NCBI GenBank assembly: GCA_937924335.1
Contig: CALDWW010000004.1
Span: 38,646 to 102,645, forward strand
Length of the DNA stretch: 64,000 nt
Direction of reading: 5' to 3'
Source of the DNA: an uncultured Gammaproteobacteria bacterium
Lineage (GTDB): Bacteria; Pseudomonadota; Gammaproteobacteria; Steroidobacterales; XN24
The position numbers and the translations under genes are program-made. Numbering within the stretch: the first letter of the stretch is position 1; every line of letters starts with the position of its first letter. The notes under the pieces were generated by a model. That model did not search any database and had not been told where the DNA came from. It saw only the letters and a list, made by a program, of their open reading frames with translations. Below are positions 17,829 through 27,434 of this stretch, one piece after another.

Positions 17829-19232
17829 TCAGCGGCCGGGCGGCGGTCCGAGGAAGCGACTCTCGGCGCTGGCTTCCATCCCGGGTGATCCTTCGGCCCG
17901 GACCGTGAACGTGATGTCAATGCCGGCAGCCGAGAGGGCATCGCGTGGCGTCAGCACGCGGACCGGGATGCGACGGACTTCACCGGACTCGAGGGTCAGG
18001 CCGGAGGAGTCGATCTCCAGGCGCATCCCTTCGGGTGCGTCGAGCTGCAGCACATAAGTGTGCGATCGGGTATCAAGATTCAGCAGTTTGAGGCTGAAGG
18101 CGTTCTCAATATCGCCGCCGGCCAGCTCTCTGTAGAGCGTGTTGCGGTCGCGGATCGCATCCAGCCTGAGCGGCGTGCGCACGCCGATGGAGAAGGCGAA
18201 ACCGGCCAGTAGCACGAGCAGGAGCGCACCGTAGATGATGGTACGGGTCCGCAGCATCTTCAGCGGCCGCTTCTCCCGCATGGCGTGATCCGAGGTATAG
18301 CGGATGAGCCCGCGGTCGTAGGACATGCGGTCCATGACCGAGTCGCAGATGTCGATACAGGCAGCACAGGCAATGCACTCGATCTGCAGCCCCTGGCGGA
18401 TGTCGATTCCGGTTGGGCACACCTGGACGCACATGTTGCAGTCGATGCAGTCACCCATGCCGGCGGCGCGGTGATCCATCTTGCGCTTGCGCCCGCCACG
18501 AGGTTCACCGCGCCCGGCATCGTAGGAGATGACGAGCGTGTCCTTGTCGAACATCGCGCTCTGGAAACGCGCGTAGGGACACATGTATTTGCAGACCTGC
18601 TCTCGCAGGAAGCCGGCGTTGCCATAGGTCGCAAATCCATAGAAGAGACACCAGAACGTCTCCCAGGGACCCAGGCTGAAGGTCGCGATTCGCCCGAACA
18701 GCTCCCGCGCCGGCGAAAAGAAGCCGACGAAGGTGATCCCGGTCCACAACGCGAAGCCGACCCAAAGAAACTGCTTGGCGCCTTTCCTGAGCAGTTTCTC
18801 CGTGCTCCACGGCGCCTGGTCCAGCTTGCGCCGGCGGCTGTGGGTGCCCTCCGTGAGGCGTTCCATCCACATGAAGGCTTCCGTCCAGACGGTCTGCGGG
18901 CAGGCGTAACCACACCACAGCCTGCCGGCGATCGCGGTCACGAAGAACAGTGACAGGGCGGCGATGATGAGCAGCCATGCCATGTAGAAGAAGTCCTGCG
19001 GCCAGAAGGTGATGCCGAAGACGTAGAACTTGCGTTCCGGCAGGTCGAAGAGCACCGCCTGGCGCCCGCCCCAGTTGATCCAGGGCAGGACATAGTAGAT
19101 GCCGAGCAACGCCACCACCGCGAGATTCCGCAGCCGGGCGAACCGACCTTGCACCTCGCGGGCATAAATCTTCTGGTGAGCGACGTAGAACGACTCCGGC
19201 GGCTGTCCCGCGGGAGTCGCGGTGGGGTTCAT
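17829..19232 (-). CDS. ccoG: Cytochrome c oxidase accessory protein CcoG (RdxA/FixG)
   Basis: 467 residues from the ATG at 19232, chosen because it directly follows the upstream stop (TAG-G-ATG) and has GGAGG ten bases before it. Several membrane helices precede a two-cluster ferredoxin region, CIDCNMCVQVCPTGIDIRQG and CIACAACIDICDSVMD. A further helix and an Ig-like periplasmic domain follow. CcoG acts in copper reduction and delivery to cbb3 oxidase. An N-terminal WCGYACPQTVW motif typical of FixG is present. Confidence 0.95.
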   Translation of the reverse strand: MNPTATPAGQPPESFYVAHQKIYAREVQGRFARLRNLAVVALLGIYYVLPWINWGGRQAVLFDLPERKFYVFGITFWPQDFFYMAWLLIIAALSLFFVTAIAGRLWCGYACPQTVWTEAFMWMERLTEGTHSRRRKLDQAPWSTEKLLRKGAKQFLWVGFALWTGITFVGFFSPARELFGRIATFSLGPWETFWCLFYGFATYGNAGFLREQVCKYMCPYARFQSAMFDKDTLVISYDAGRGEPRGGRKRKMDHRAAGMGDCIDCNMCVQVCPTGIDIRQGLQIECIACAACIDICDSVMDRMSYDRGLIRYTSDHAMREKRPLKMLRTRTIIYGALLLVLLAGFAFSIGVRTPLRLDAIRDRNTLYRELAGGDIENAFSLKLLNLDTRSHTYVLQLDAPEGMRLEIDSSGLTLESGEVRRIPVRVLTPRDALSAAGIDITFTVRAEGSPGMEASAESRFLGPPPGR

Positions 19233-19233
19233 C

Positions 19234-19614
19234 CTATGGATCCCTCCGATCGGGGTCTGCGCTGTCATCAGGAGCGGCATGCGCGGACGCCTGGCCGTGG
19301 ACGGCCGGGAAGTCTCTGGCTCGCCGCTCCGTACGCACGAGATAGACGCTCAGGAAGCTGGTGATCCCGGTAAGCAGCCACAGCCCGAAGAAGCCGAAGG
19401 CGTAGCCGGTCTGCCGGCTGATGTGCCAGCCCAGCGTGTTGTGTCCGCTCAGCACTTCCGGATCGACCATGGCGAAGAAGACCATGGTGGCGACTGATGC
19501 GGTCAGGAACGAGATCCACACGACGTTGGCGAGATCACGCTTGCTGCGACGCCAGACCGGGGGCCGCGTGCCCTCCGGTTCATCTATGTGCCCCGACTTC
19601 CGCGGATCAGTCAC
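19234..19614 (-). CDS. Two-helix membrane protein inside the cco operon
   Basis: 126 residues with two membrane segments (VVWISFLTASVATMVFFAMV and GYAFGFFGLWLLTGITSFLSVYL) between polar tails. It overlaps ccoP by 8 bp and its stop abuts the ccoG start. Small two-helix proteins of this form appear beside cbb3 genes in other gammaproteobacteria, but I know of no assigned function. Assembly or regulation of the oxidase is a guess from position. Confidence 0.75.
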   Translation of the reverse strand: MTDPRKSGHIDEPEGTRPPVWRRSKRDLANVVWISFLTASVATMVFFAMVDPEVLSGHNTLGWHISRQTGYAFGFFGLWLLTGITSFLSVYLVRTERRARDFPAVHGQASAHAAPDDSADPDRRDP

Positions 19615-20500
19615 CCGCCGTCTCTGACAGACTCATGACATAGGCAGCCATGAGCCGCAGCCTGTCCTCGCCGAGATAGTCGAGCTGCGCAGGCATCTGA
19701 TTGGCGCGCCCGTTGGCGATCGTGTAACGAATGTCTCCGGGTGAGCTTCCGTATAGCCAGGTGTCGTCGGTGAGATTGGGGGCTCCGAGCATCGGATTGC
19801 CCTTGCCGTCCGGGCCATGGCAGGCTGCGCAAACCATCGCGAAGCGCTGCTGGCCGGCTTTGGCCTTGTCAGCCGGAGCCTCCAGACCGCTCATGGAGCG
19901 CACATAGGCCACGACTTCCTCGACCGCCTCGTCACTGCCCAGGACGGCTGCCTGGGCCGGCATGATGCCATTGCGGCCATTACGCAGGGTCGCGAGGATC
20001 GCATCTTCGCTCCCGCCCCACTGCCAGTTATCGTCTGTCAGGTTCGGGAAACCGACGGCCCCGCGGCCGTCCGACCCATGGCACTGGGCACAGTTGTTGC
20101 CGAATATGTTGCCGGCAGCGCGCATGGCGGCCTGGTCCCCGGCGATGGCCTGAATTTCCATGTCGCGGAAGCGTGCGTAGAAGTCCGCATATTTCGCTTC
20201 TGCTTCTGACATTTGCGCGTTGTACTGATCGACCTGGCTCCACTTGCTGGTGCCGGCGAAACTCCCCAGCCCCGGATACAGGATCAGGTAGGCCACGCTG
20301 AACACGACCGTGACGTAGAAGAGGTACAGCCACCAGCGGGGCAGGGGGTTGTTGTACTCCTGCAGGTCTCCGTCCCACTTGTGACCCGTGGTGTCGACCT
20401 CTCCCGGTGAGCCTTTGCTATTCGAACTCATTAGCCAGACCGACGCGATGATGCTCCCGACGGTCAGGATGATGATGTACCAGCTCCAGAAGCTACTCAT
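19607..20500 (-). CDS. ccoP: cbb3-type cytochrome c oxidase subunit III (diheme CcoP)
   Basis: 297 residues. Two N-terminal membrane helices (residues 3-24 and 56-75) precede two cytochrome c domains with heme sites CAQCH (136-140) and CAACH (223-227) and distal methionines (NGIMPAQ and QMPAQ). CcoP feeds electrons from periplasmic cytochrome c to CcoO and CcoN. The GTTGHKWDGDLQEYNNPLP-like region (here TTGHKWDGDLQEYNNPLP) between the helices is a family signature. It overlaps ccoQ by 4 bp. Confidence 0.97.
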   Translation of the reverse strand: MSSFWSWYIIILTVGSIIASVWLMSSNSKGSPGEVDTTGHKWDGDLQEYNNPLPRWWLYLFYVTVVFSVAYLILYPGLGSFAGTSKWSQVDQYNAQMSEAEAKYADFYARFRDMEIQAIAGDQAAMRAAGNIFGNNCAQCHGSDGRGAVGFPNLTDDNWQWGGSEDAILATLRNGRNGIMPAQAAVLGSDEAVEEVVAYVRSMSGLEAPADKAKAGQQRFAMVCAACHGPDGKGNPMLGAPNLTDDTWLYGSSPGDIRYTIANGRANQMPAQLDYLGEDRLRLMAAYVMSLSETAGD

Positions 20501-20697
20501 GATTGTTTCTCCCCCGCGCCAGTCGCTGTCTTGCAGCCGGCCCCGCCGCTGTCGGCGAGCGGGCCGTCTTCCAGCGGCAGGCGCGCCGCCTCGTCGAATT
20601 CCTTGCGGCGTTTACTGCTCCACGCCCAGACCACGATCGCTACGAAAGCGATCATGAGGATGAGCGTAAACAGTCCCCGCAGAGTCGGCAGATCCAT
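20497..20697 (-). CDS. ccoQ: cbb3-type oxidase component CcoQ (FixQ)
   Basis: 66 residues with one membrane helix (LRGLFTLILMIAFVAIVVWAW) followed by SSKRRKEFDEAARLPL, the signature of CcoQ. CcoQ stabilises the CcoNO-CcoP complex. It lies 3 bp after ccoO and overlaps ccoP. Confidence 0.93.
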   Translation of the reverse strand: MDLPTLRGLFTLILMIAFVAIVVWAWSSKRRKEFDEAARLPLEDGPLADSGGAGCKTATGAGEKQS

Positions 20698-20700
20698 GCT

Positions 20701-21309
20701 CTATCTCCTGACCTGCAGGTTCGTGCCGAGTCCCTGCAGATAGGCGATCAGGGCCTGCAACTCGGTCTTGCCGGTCACGTCCTTCTCCGCCGTACCGATC
20801 TGCTCATCCGAATAAGGATGTCCCAGCGTCCGTAACGCCTGCATGCGCTTGACGGTCGCCCTCGGGTCGACCTCATGGTCTGCGAGCCACGGATAGCTCG
20901 GCATGTTGGATTCCGGTACGACGTCTCGCGGGTTCATCAGATGGACCCGGTGCCATTCGTCGGCATAACGGCCGCCGACTCTCGCCAGGTCCGGCCCGGT
21001 TCGTTTCGATCCGAACTGGAATGGCCGGTCATAGACCGACTCTCCGGCCAGCGAATAGTGGCCGTAACGCTCGGTCTCGGACCGGAACGGGCGGATCATC
21101 TGCGAATGGCAGCCGTAGCAGCCCTCGCGGATATAGATATCGCGACCGGCCAGCTCGAGGGCACTGTACGGTTCGATGCCCGGTGCAGGATCCCGTACCT
21201 GACTCGAGAAGAACAGCGGTACGATCTCCACCAGTCCGCCAATGCTGATCACCAGGATGATCAGGACACCCATCAGGCCGATTTTTCTCTCGACGATGTC
21301 ATGTTTCAT
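20701..21309 (-). CDS. ccoO: cbb3-type cytochrome c oxidase subunit II (monoheme CcoO)
   Basis: 202 residues with one membrane anchor (residues 12-34) and one heme c site, CYGCH at 64-68, followed by [16 protein letters not shown]. The C-terminal SNMPSYPWL segment carries the methionine ligand. It relays electrons to CcoN. Length matches the family, and it follows ccoN after 12 bp. Confidence 0.97.
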   Translation of the reverse strand: MKHDIVERKIGLMGVLIILVISIGGLVEIVPLFFSSQVRDPAPGIEPYSALELAGRDIYIREGCYGCHSQMIRPFRSETERYGHYSLAGESVYDRPFQFGSKRTGPDLARVGGRYADEWHRVHLMNPRDVVPESNMPSYPWLADHEVDPRATVKRMQALRTLGHPYSDEQIGTAEKDVTGKTELQALIAYLQGLGTNLQVRR

Positions 21310-21321
21310 AGAGCGTGCCCC

Positions 21322-22737
<1,416 letters not shown>

Positions 22738-22793
22738 TTTGGACTCCCCGTTTCCGGTCAGGCAGCTGAAACAGCCGACCGGCCTTCCCCTCA

Positions 22794-22809
22794 GGCCGGC
22801 AAGCCGGCC
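22794..22809. repeat. 16-bp perfect palindrome in the ccoN leader
   Basis: GGCCGGC-AA-GCCGGCC lies 57-72 bp upstream of ccoN, with further GGCC-rich matches beside it. It could form a stable hairpin in the 5' leader or be a protein site. No FNR-type TTGAT-N4-ATCAA box was found in the ccoN upstream region. Confidence 0.5.
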
Positions 22810-22857
22810 GTTACATTAGCATGTTCTGAAGCTTTAGTCTCAGGAGCGCGGAAGAAC

Positions 22858-22887
22858 GACGGCCGGGGCACCACGCTCCCGGCCGTC
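22858..22887 (-). terminator. Rho-independent terminator after ompW
   Basis: On the minus strand, GACGGCCGGG pairs with CCCGGCCGTC around a 10-nt loop and is followed by GTTCTT. It begins 11 bp after the ompW stop and separates ompW from ccoN. Confidence 0.7.
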
Positions 22888-22897
22888 ATCGTCAGTC

Positions 22898-23560
22898 TCA
22901 GAACTTGTAGCCGATGTTGAGGCCATAGACCCAGGGATTGATGTCCACGTCTTCCTTGATCGAGCCCACATCCGGAATCGTGACCTTCGCCTTGGTCTCG
23001 ATGGAGATATAGCGCAGGTCGGCGTTGATGAACCACTTGTCGTTAAACATGTAGTCGGCGCCGATCTGGCCTGCCAGGCCAAAGGAATTGTCCTCGATCT
23101 CCAGGTCACCGCCGAGTTCATCCAAGGTTCCCTCCGCACCGTCATCGAAGAAAATCGTGTAGTTGATACCGGCGCCGACATACGGCTGGAACTTGCCCTT
23201 CGGCAGGAAGTGATACTGCAGGCTGAGGGTCGGCGGCAGATGCTTGGTGGTGCCAACTTTACCGAGATCCTCGAGCTCGATGTCGTGCTCGAAGGGATAG
23301 GCGGCCAGCAACTCGACGGCCCAGTTTTCCGTCCACTGGTAGGAACCGGTAAAGGTCAGGCTCCAGGCATCGTCGACCTCGATATCCTGTTTGCCCAGCG
23401 CCGGGTCGACCACTGTCAGATCGATATCACCGTTAGGATCGTCGGGATCCACGTTGGAGGCGCCTACGCGGACGTAGAAATCGCCGGGTTCGTGAGCCAA
23501 TGCCATTGGCGCTGCCATGATGACCGCCGCAGCGATCGTTAGTGCGATGATTGTACGCAT
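22898..23560 (-). CDS. ompW: OmpW family outer membrane protein
   Basis: 220 residues: signal peptide (IIALTIAAAVIMAAPMALA), then an eight-strand barrel with the OmpW pattern (FYVRVGASNVDPDD, NWAVELLAAYPFEHDIEL, LPPTLSLQYHFLP, YVGAGINYTIFFDD) and C-terminal INPWVYGLNIGYKF ending in Phe. OmpW forms a small hydrophobic channel in the outer membrane and is FNR-activated in enterobacteria. Here a matched FNR box and -10 element lie directly upstream. GGGAG is eight bases before the ATG. Confidence 0.93.
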   Translation of the reverse strand: MRTIIALTIAAAVIMAAPMALAHEPGDFYVRVGASNVDPDDPNGDIDLTVVDPALGKQDIEVDDAWSLTFTGSYQWTENWAVELLAAYPFEHDIELEDLGKVGTTKHLPPTLSLQYHFLPKGKFQPYVGAGINYTIFFDDGAEGTLDELGGDLEIEDNSFGLAGQIGADYMFNDKWFINADLRYISIETKAKVTIPDVGSIKEDVDINPWVYGLNIGYKF

Positions 23561-23589
23561 TGCAGGTACTCCCGTTCTTGTAAGGAATC

Positions 23590-23638
23590 TGAGAGAATTC
23601 TAGGAGTCCGGCCCGCTATTCGTATTGACATGGATCAA
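23590..23638 (-). promoter_or_regulatory. FNR-dependent (class II) promoter of ompW
   Basis: TTGAC-ATGG-ATCAA at 23625-23638 matches the FNR/Anr consensus TTGAT-N4-ATCAA in 9 of 10 positions. On the minus strand a -10 box TAGAAT lies at 23602-23597, which places transcription start near 23590, so the box centre (23631.5) is at about -41.5, the classic activating position. The same box lies across the putative fnr promoter on the other strand (TACAAT at 23653-23658), where it would repress. Confidence 0.7.
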
Positions 23639-23750
23639 GTTCAGGGTCCCTGTACAATAGGGGCACTTGGCAATCTCGAGGGAAGGGGTGCCGAGCCACC
23701 TGACGGACAACAGACCGGCATTGCGCCCGGAGATGGGAGAGAGCTTAGGC

Positions 23751-24500
23751 ATGCAGGGTAGCCGCAAGGTTGTCAATATCACGCGCCTGCGTCAGGCGTG
23801 CCGTAGCTGTTCTCTTGTCGAGCTGTGTCTGCCCATGGGGCTGACAAGCGACGATATCCAGCAGCTCGAATCCATCGTCCAGGTCAAGACGCCGCTTGAG
23901 AAAGGCGCACACCTGTTCCGCGAGGGGGATTCGTTCCAGGCCATTTTTGCGGTCAGGACAGGGGCGCTGAAGACCTACAGCCTGGATGCTGATGGTCGCG
24001 AGCACGTTCTGGGATTTCACCTGCCGGGCGAACTCCTGGGCTTCGACGCGATCTATCCCCGCTACAATCGTTGCAGCGCGATGACGCTGGCCGATGCTTC
24101 GGTCTGCGTACTGCCGTTCAATCAACTGGCGGACCTCGCTCAGAAGGTCGCCGGTCTGCAGGCCACCATCTTGCGGCTGATGAGCAAGAATCTGTCCATA
24201 TCGGTCAACCTGGCGACCGATCACACGGCAGAGGAGCGGCTTGCGGGGTTCCTGTTGAGTATCGCCCAGCGCACCGGCGAGGGCACCGAGCTTCGCCTGG
24301 TGATGCCGCGGCGTGACATCGCCAGTTACCTGCGACTGGCGACCGAGACGGTCAGCCGGCTTCTCGCCCGTTTCCAGCAGGAAGGGCTGCTCGAGGTCCA
24401 TCGCAAGCGTGTTCGCCTTATCGATCTGGATGGCTTGCGAGAGCTCGGCGGAAGCTTCGAAATCGTAGATCGCACTCGTCAGCGTACGGGTTACCAGTAG
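23751..24500 (+). CDS. fnr: Oxygen-sensing transcription factor FNR/Anr
   Basis: 249 residues from the ATG at 23751, which has GGGAGAG nine bases upstream; longer frames to 23667 lack support. The [4Fe-4S] ligand set is intact: C17-x2-C20-x5-C26 plus the Cys in SVCVLPF. The cyclic-nucleotide-binding fold is followed by a helix-turn-helix with ATETVSRLLARFQ, which keeps the Glu, Ser and Arg that read FNR boxes. It activates anaerobic genes when oxygen is low. It is divergent from ompW with which it shares an FNR box. Confidence 0.94.
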   Translation: MQGSRKVVNITRLRQACRSCSLVELCLPMGLTSDDIQQLESIVQVKTPLEKGAHLFREGDSFQAIFAVRTGALKTYSLDADGREHVLGFHLPGELLGFDAIYPRYNRCSAMTLADASVCVLPFNQLADLAQKVAGLQATILRLMSKNLSISVNLATDHTAEERLAGFLLSIAQRTGEGTELRLVMPRRDIASYLRLATETVSRLLARFQQEGLLEVHRKRVRLIDLDGLRELGGSFEIVDRTRQRTGYQ

Positions 24501-24544
24501 AACGGAGAGCGGATCGGCAAGCGGCCGGTACCCGGGCGCGGACG

Positions 24545-25384
24545 ATGAGAGCCTCACTTCCGGAAGTGGGCGCCAGAGATGCCCTGCCGATAGCCTTCGT
24601 CCACATTCAGAAGAGCGCCGGCACCTCCTTCAGGTTTGTCCTGCGCAACTCCTTCGGGCTGCGGCATAGCGACGTAAACCCGCTCGATCCGTCGCCCGGA
24701 AAGCCGTTCGACAGGCATGATCTTCGATTCGTCAGATCGTCAAATCCACAAGTAGCCAGCATCAGCGATCATGAGCTCATCGAGCCGAACCGGTACCTGG
24801 CAGGACTCGTATCGTCGTACACGATGTTGAGGGACCCGGTGGACCGCGCGCTTTCCCACTAGCAGGACAAGGTGGCGACCGGTCGCCAGTCAGGGGATTT
24901 CGCCCGCTACGTGGATGATCCGGCCAACCACAATTTCCAGGTAAGGAAGATAGCCGGCACAGAGGATTTCGAGAAGGCCATATTCCTGTTGAGGGAAGCC
25001 TTTTTCTTCGTCGGTCTCACGGAGCGGTTCGATGAATCTGTCAGGTTGTTCAGCCATCTGTGTCCACACCCGGTCGATAGCCGCTGTCGCCGCCTGAACA
25101 CGGCGACTCGAGATGACATCAGACGGGAGCTGGAGGCTGAGGGGGCGGCGATGTCGAGGCTACGAGAAGCCAAGCAACTGGATCGGCAGCTGTGGGAATA
25201 TGTAGACCGGACGCTTTTCCCGGTCATGCCAGAGCATGCCGGCGGCGGTGCTCCTACTGGGACGCTGCCGCAATATCCCCGCGCGAAAATCCCCTGGCGT
25301 TTCCAATCCAGCCGGCTGAGGAAGCGCATCGTTTACCGGACTCGCCTGAAGCGGCCACGATCGCTGCACCGGTCTCAGGCATAG
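24545..25384 (+). pseudogene. Sulfotransferase-family gene interrupted by an in-frame amber codon
   Basis: Two open stretches in the same frame (24545-24862 and 24872-25384) read as one sulfotransferase if the TAG at 24860-24862 is ignored. The first part holds the PAPS 5'-phosphosulfate loop FVHIQKSAGTSFRF and the 3'-phosphate motif MLRDPVDRALSH. The TAG falls exactly where the family has a conserved Tyr (S-x-Y), so TAC or TAT to TAG is the likely change. The second part contains the usual VGLTERFDES helix region. The total (about 278 residues) is normal for carbohydrate or FAM sulfotransferases. It is presumably a recent pseudogene; readthrough or a sequencing error cannot be excluded. Its end overlaps the cfa 3' end by 10 bp. 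Confidence 0.8.
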
Positions 25385-26652
25385 CCAAGAGAATCTCGCC
25401 GGTTCATCGGCTTGGCCAGCAGTAGCTGAATGTTGCCGATGTTCCTCTCGAGGAAGCCCCCTTCGCAGTAGCAGAGATAGAACTCCCACATGCGCACGAA
25501 GGTGTCGGGGTAGCCGAGCCGGCGGATAGCGGAGATATTGCCGAAGAAGCGTTCGCGCCAACGCCTGAGCGTCGTCGCATAATGGGGGCCGATGTCCTGC
25601 AGATGAAACATGCGCATGTCGGTGGACCGGGTCACGCTGTCCGAGATCGCGTTTACCGACGGCAGGAACGCACCGGGGAAGATATACTTTTTGATGAAAT
25701 CCACGCTGTTGACGGCATCCTCGTAGACCTGGTCCCGGATAGTGATGGCCTGCAGCAGCATGATCCCTTCCGGTTTCAGCAGCTTGCTACATGTCGAGAA
25801 GTAGGTATCGAGGTACTGATGACCGACCGCCTCGATCATCTCGACGGAGACCAGCTTGTCATATTCGCCGTGCAGATCCCGGTAGTCTTCGAGCAGAAGA
25901 GTTATACGATCCTCCAGCCCGGCTGCCGCAACCCGTTCCGTCGCCAGCTCGTACTGGCGCCTGGAGATCGTCGTGGTCGTGACCCGACAACCGTAATGCC
26001 CGGCGGCATGGATCGCCATGCCGCCCCAGCCGGTGCCGATCTCGAGAAGATGATCGTCCGGGCCGAGGTCCAGCTTGTGGCAGATGGCGTCCATCTTCTC
26101 CAGTGAAGCTTCCTCCATAGTGGCGCTGTCATTAGGGAAGATGCCGCAGGAGTAATTCATGGTGGGATCAAGGAACTCCTCGAACAGATCGTTGCCCAGG
26201 TCGTAGTGGGCCGCGATGTTCCTGCGGCTGCCGTCGCGGCTGTTGCGGTGGAACCAGTGCAGCAGTCGATGGAGTGGCTGTGTGAGCCAGCCCGCGCCGT
26301 CGTCCAGACTGAGCAATACGTCACGATTCAGAACCAGGATCCGGACTGCCGCGGTCAGATCATCGCAGCTCCAGCGGTCCTTGATGTAGGCGTCGCCCGC
26401 ACCGGTGTTGCCGCCGAGAGCCACGTCGGCCCAGAAGCGCGGATCATGCACGGTTACCCTGGCCTTCAACCCATCGTCGCCGGCGGCGTTGCCGAACTGC
26501 AGGCGGGTGCCATCTTCTACTATCTCGAGCATGCCGTGCTCCAGCCGCTCCAGTCGCCGCAGCATGGCGCGGCGGGCGAATCGATGCAGACGCGTCATGC
26601 GGATGTCTGCGCCAGTCGAATACTCCGACTGGGGGATGGTGTTCTCTTTCAT
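25375..26652 (-). CDS. cfa: Cyclopropane-fatty-acyl-phospholipid synthase family methyltransferase
   Basis: 425 residues. SAM-binding motif LEIGTGWGGMAIHAAGHYG near 205, preceded by NYSCGIFPNDSATMEEASLEK, and followed by VSVEMIEAVGHQYLDTYF and FIKKYIFPGAFLPS, all CFA synthase hallmarks. It adds a methylene (or methyl) group across double bonds of membrane acyl chains. It is the distal gene of the lipid cluster and overlaps the DUF1365 gene by 4 bp. In comparable clusters the product may be a branched or furan fatty acid rather than a cyclopropane, so the exact reaction is open. Confidence 0.93.
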   Translation of the reverse strand: MKENTIPQSEYSTGADIRMTRLHRFARRAMLRRLERLEHGMLEIVEDGTRLQFGNAAGDDGLKARVTVHDPRFWADVALGGNTGAGDAYIKDRWSCDDLTAAVRILVLNRDVLLSLDDGAGWLTQPLHRLLHWFHRNSRDGSRRNIAAHYDLGNDLFEEFLDPTMNYSCGIFPNDSATMEEASLEKMDAICHKLDLGPDDHLLEIGTGWGGMAIHAAGHYGCRVTTTTISRRQYELATERVAAAGLEDRITLLLEDYRDLHGEYDKLVSVEMIEAVGHQYLDTYFSTCSKLLKPEGIMLLQAITIRDQVYEDAVNSVDFIKKYIFPGAFLPSVNAISDSVTRSTDMRMFHLQDIGPHYATTLRRWRERFFGNISAIRRLGYPDTFVRMWEFYLCYCEGGFLERNIGNIQLLLAKPMNRRDSLGYA

Positions 26653-27434
26653 CTGCTTTCCAATGTTGTCTCTGTGGCAGGATCACGTTTGGCCGGATGG
26701 GTATGAAAGACGGCGCCTTTCGCCCACAGCCGGAGGGCCTGGAAGTGAATGAGGATGATGATCTTGAGAGTGATCAGCGGGTAGCGCAGCAGCATACGGG
26801 CGAGCCTGGGACCGGTAATCTCTTGCCGACACAGGCTGAGGGTGGCGTCGAAGACCCTCTCTCCGCCCTTGTGGTTCTGCATGTGCACGACAAGGGCCTC
26901 GTCAGGATCGATGAATCGCCATCGGTACCCCATGTCCATCGGCAGGAAAGGCGACACGTGAAACTGCTTGTCGAGCTCGTGGTTGCTGGCGTTGGCTTGT
27001 CTGCGGCCATCCCTCGCGGGGAGCACGTAACAGTGACGCTCTCCCCAGGGCGTGTTGTTAACCTCGGCGACCACGCACTCCACGAAATCGTCCTGCGCAT
27101 CGAAGCAGTAATAGAAACTGACCGGATTGAAGCAGTAACCGAAATAGCGAAGGTGTGTGAGCAGCCGGATGGGCCCGATCGGACGATCTCCGCATTGCTC
27201 CTGCACCAGGTCGCGAACGCATTCATCCAGCGGCCGCTCCGGGTCGCCAAGGTGATCTCGGCGGTCGAACCAGGCCGGCGCCGGCCGTCGGGCTGACCAC
27301 AACCAGCGCCGCCGGAACACGCACGGCAGTTCCGCGAGATCCAGGTACATCATGAAGAGCCCGTAGCGGAACTCGTGATCTACGCTGCCGCGACGGCGGT
27401 GGCTAACTTGCCCTTCGTAAATACAGCTCTTCAT
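26649..27434 (-). CDS. DUF1365 family protein
   Basis: 261 residues, the usual DUF1365 length. Conserved stretches include HRRRGSVDHEFRYGLFMMYLDL near the start, LTHLRYFGYCFNPVSFYYCFD in the middle and KQFHVSPFLPMDMGYRW. The family nearly always sits between an FAD oxidoreductase and a CFA-type methyltransferase, as here. Biochemical activity is not established. It overlaps the FAD gene by 32 bp and cfa by 4 bp. Confidence 0.93.
   Translation of the reverse strand: MKSCIYEGQVSHRRRGSVDHEFRYGLFMMYLDLAELPCVFRRRWLWSARRPAPAWFDRRDHLGDPERPLDECVRDLVQEQCGDRPIGPIRLLTHLRYFGYCFNPVSFYYCFDAQDDFVECVVAEVNNTPWGERHCYVLPARDGRRQANASNHELDKQFHVSPFLPMDMGYRWRFIDPDEALVVHMQNHKGGERVFDATLSLCRQEITGPRLARMLLRYPLITLKIIILIHFQALRLWAKGAVFHTHPAKRDPATETTLESR

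Noticed and set aside
24872..25384. A separate gene starting at GTG 24872
   Set aside because: It is the C-terminal part of the sulfotransferase in the same frame as the upstream part and lacks the PAPS-binding loop.
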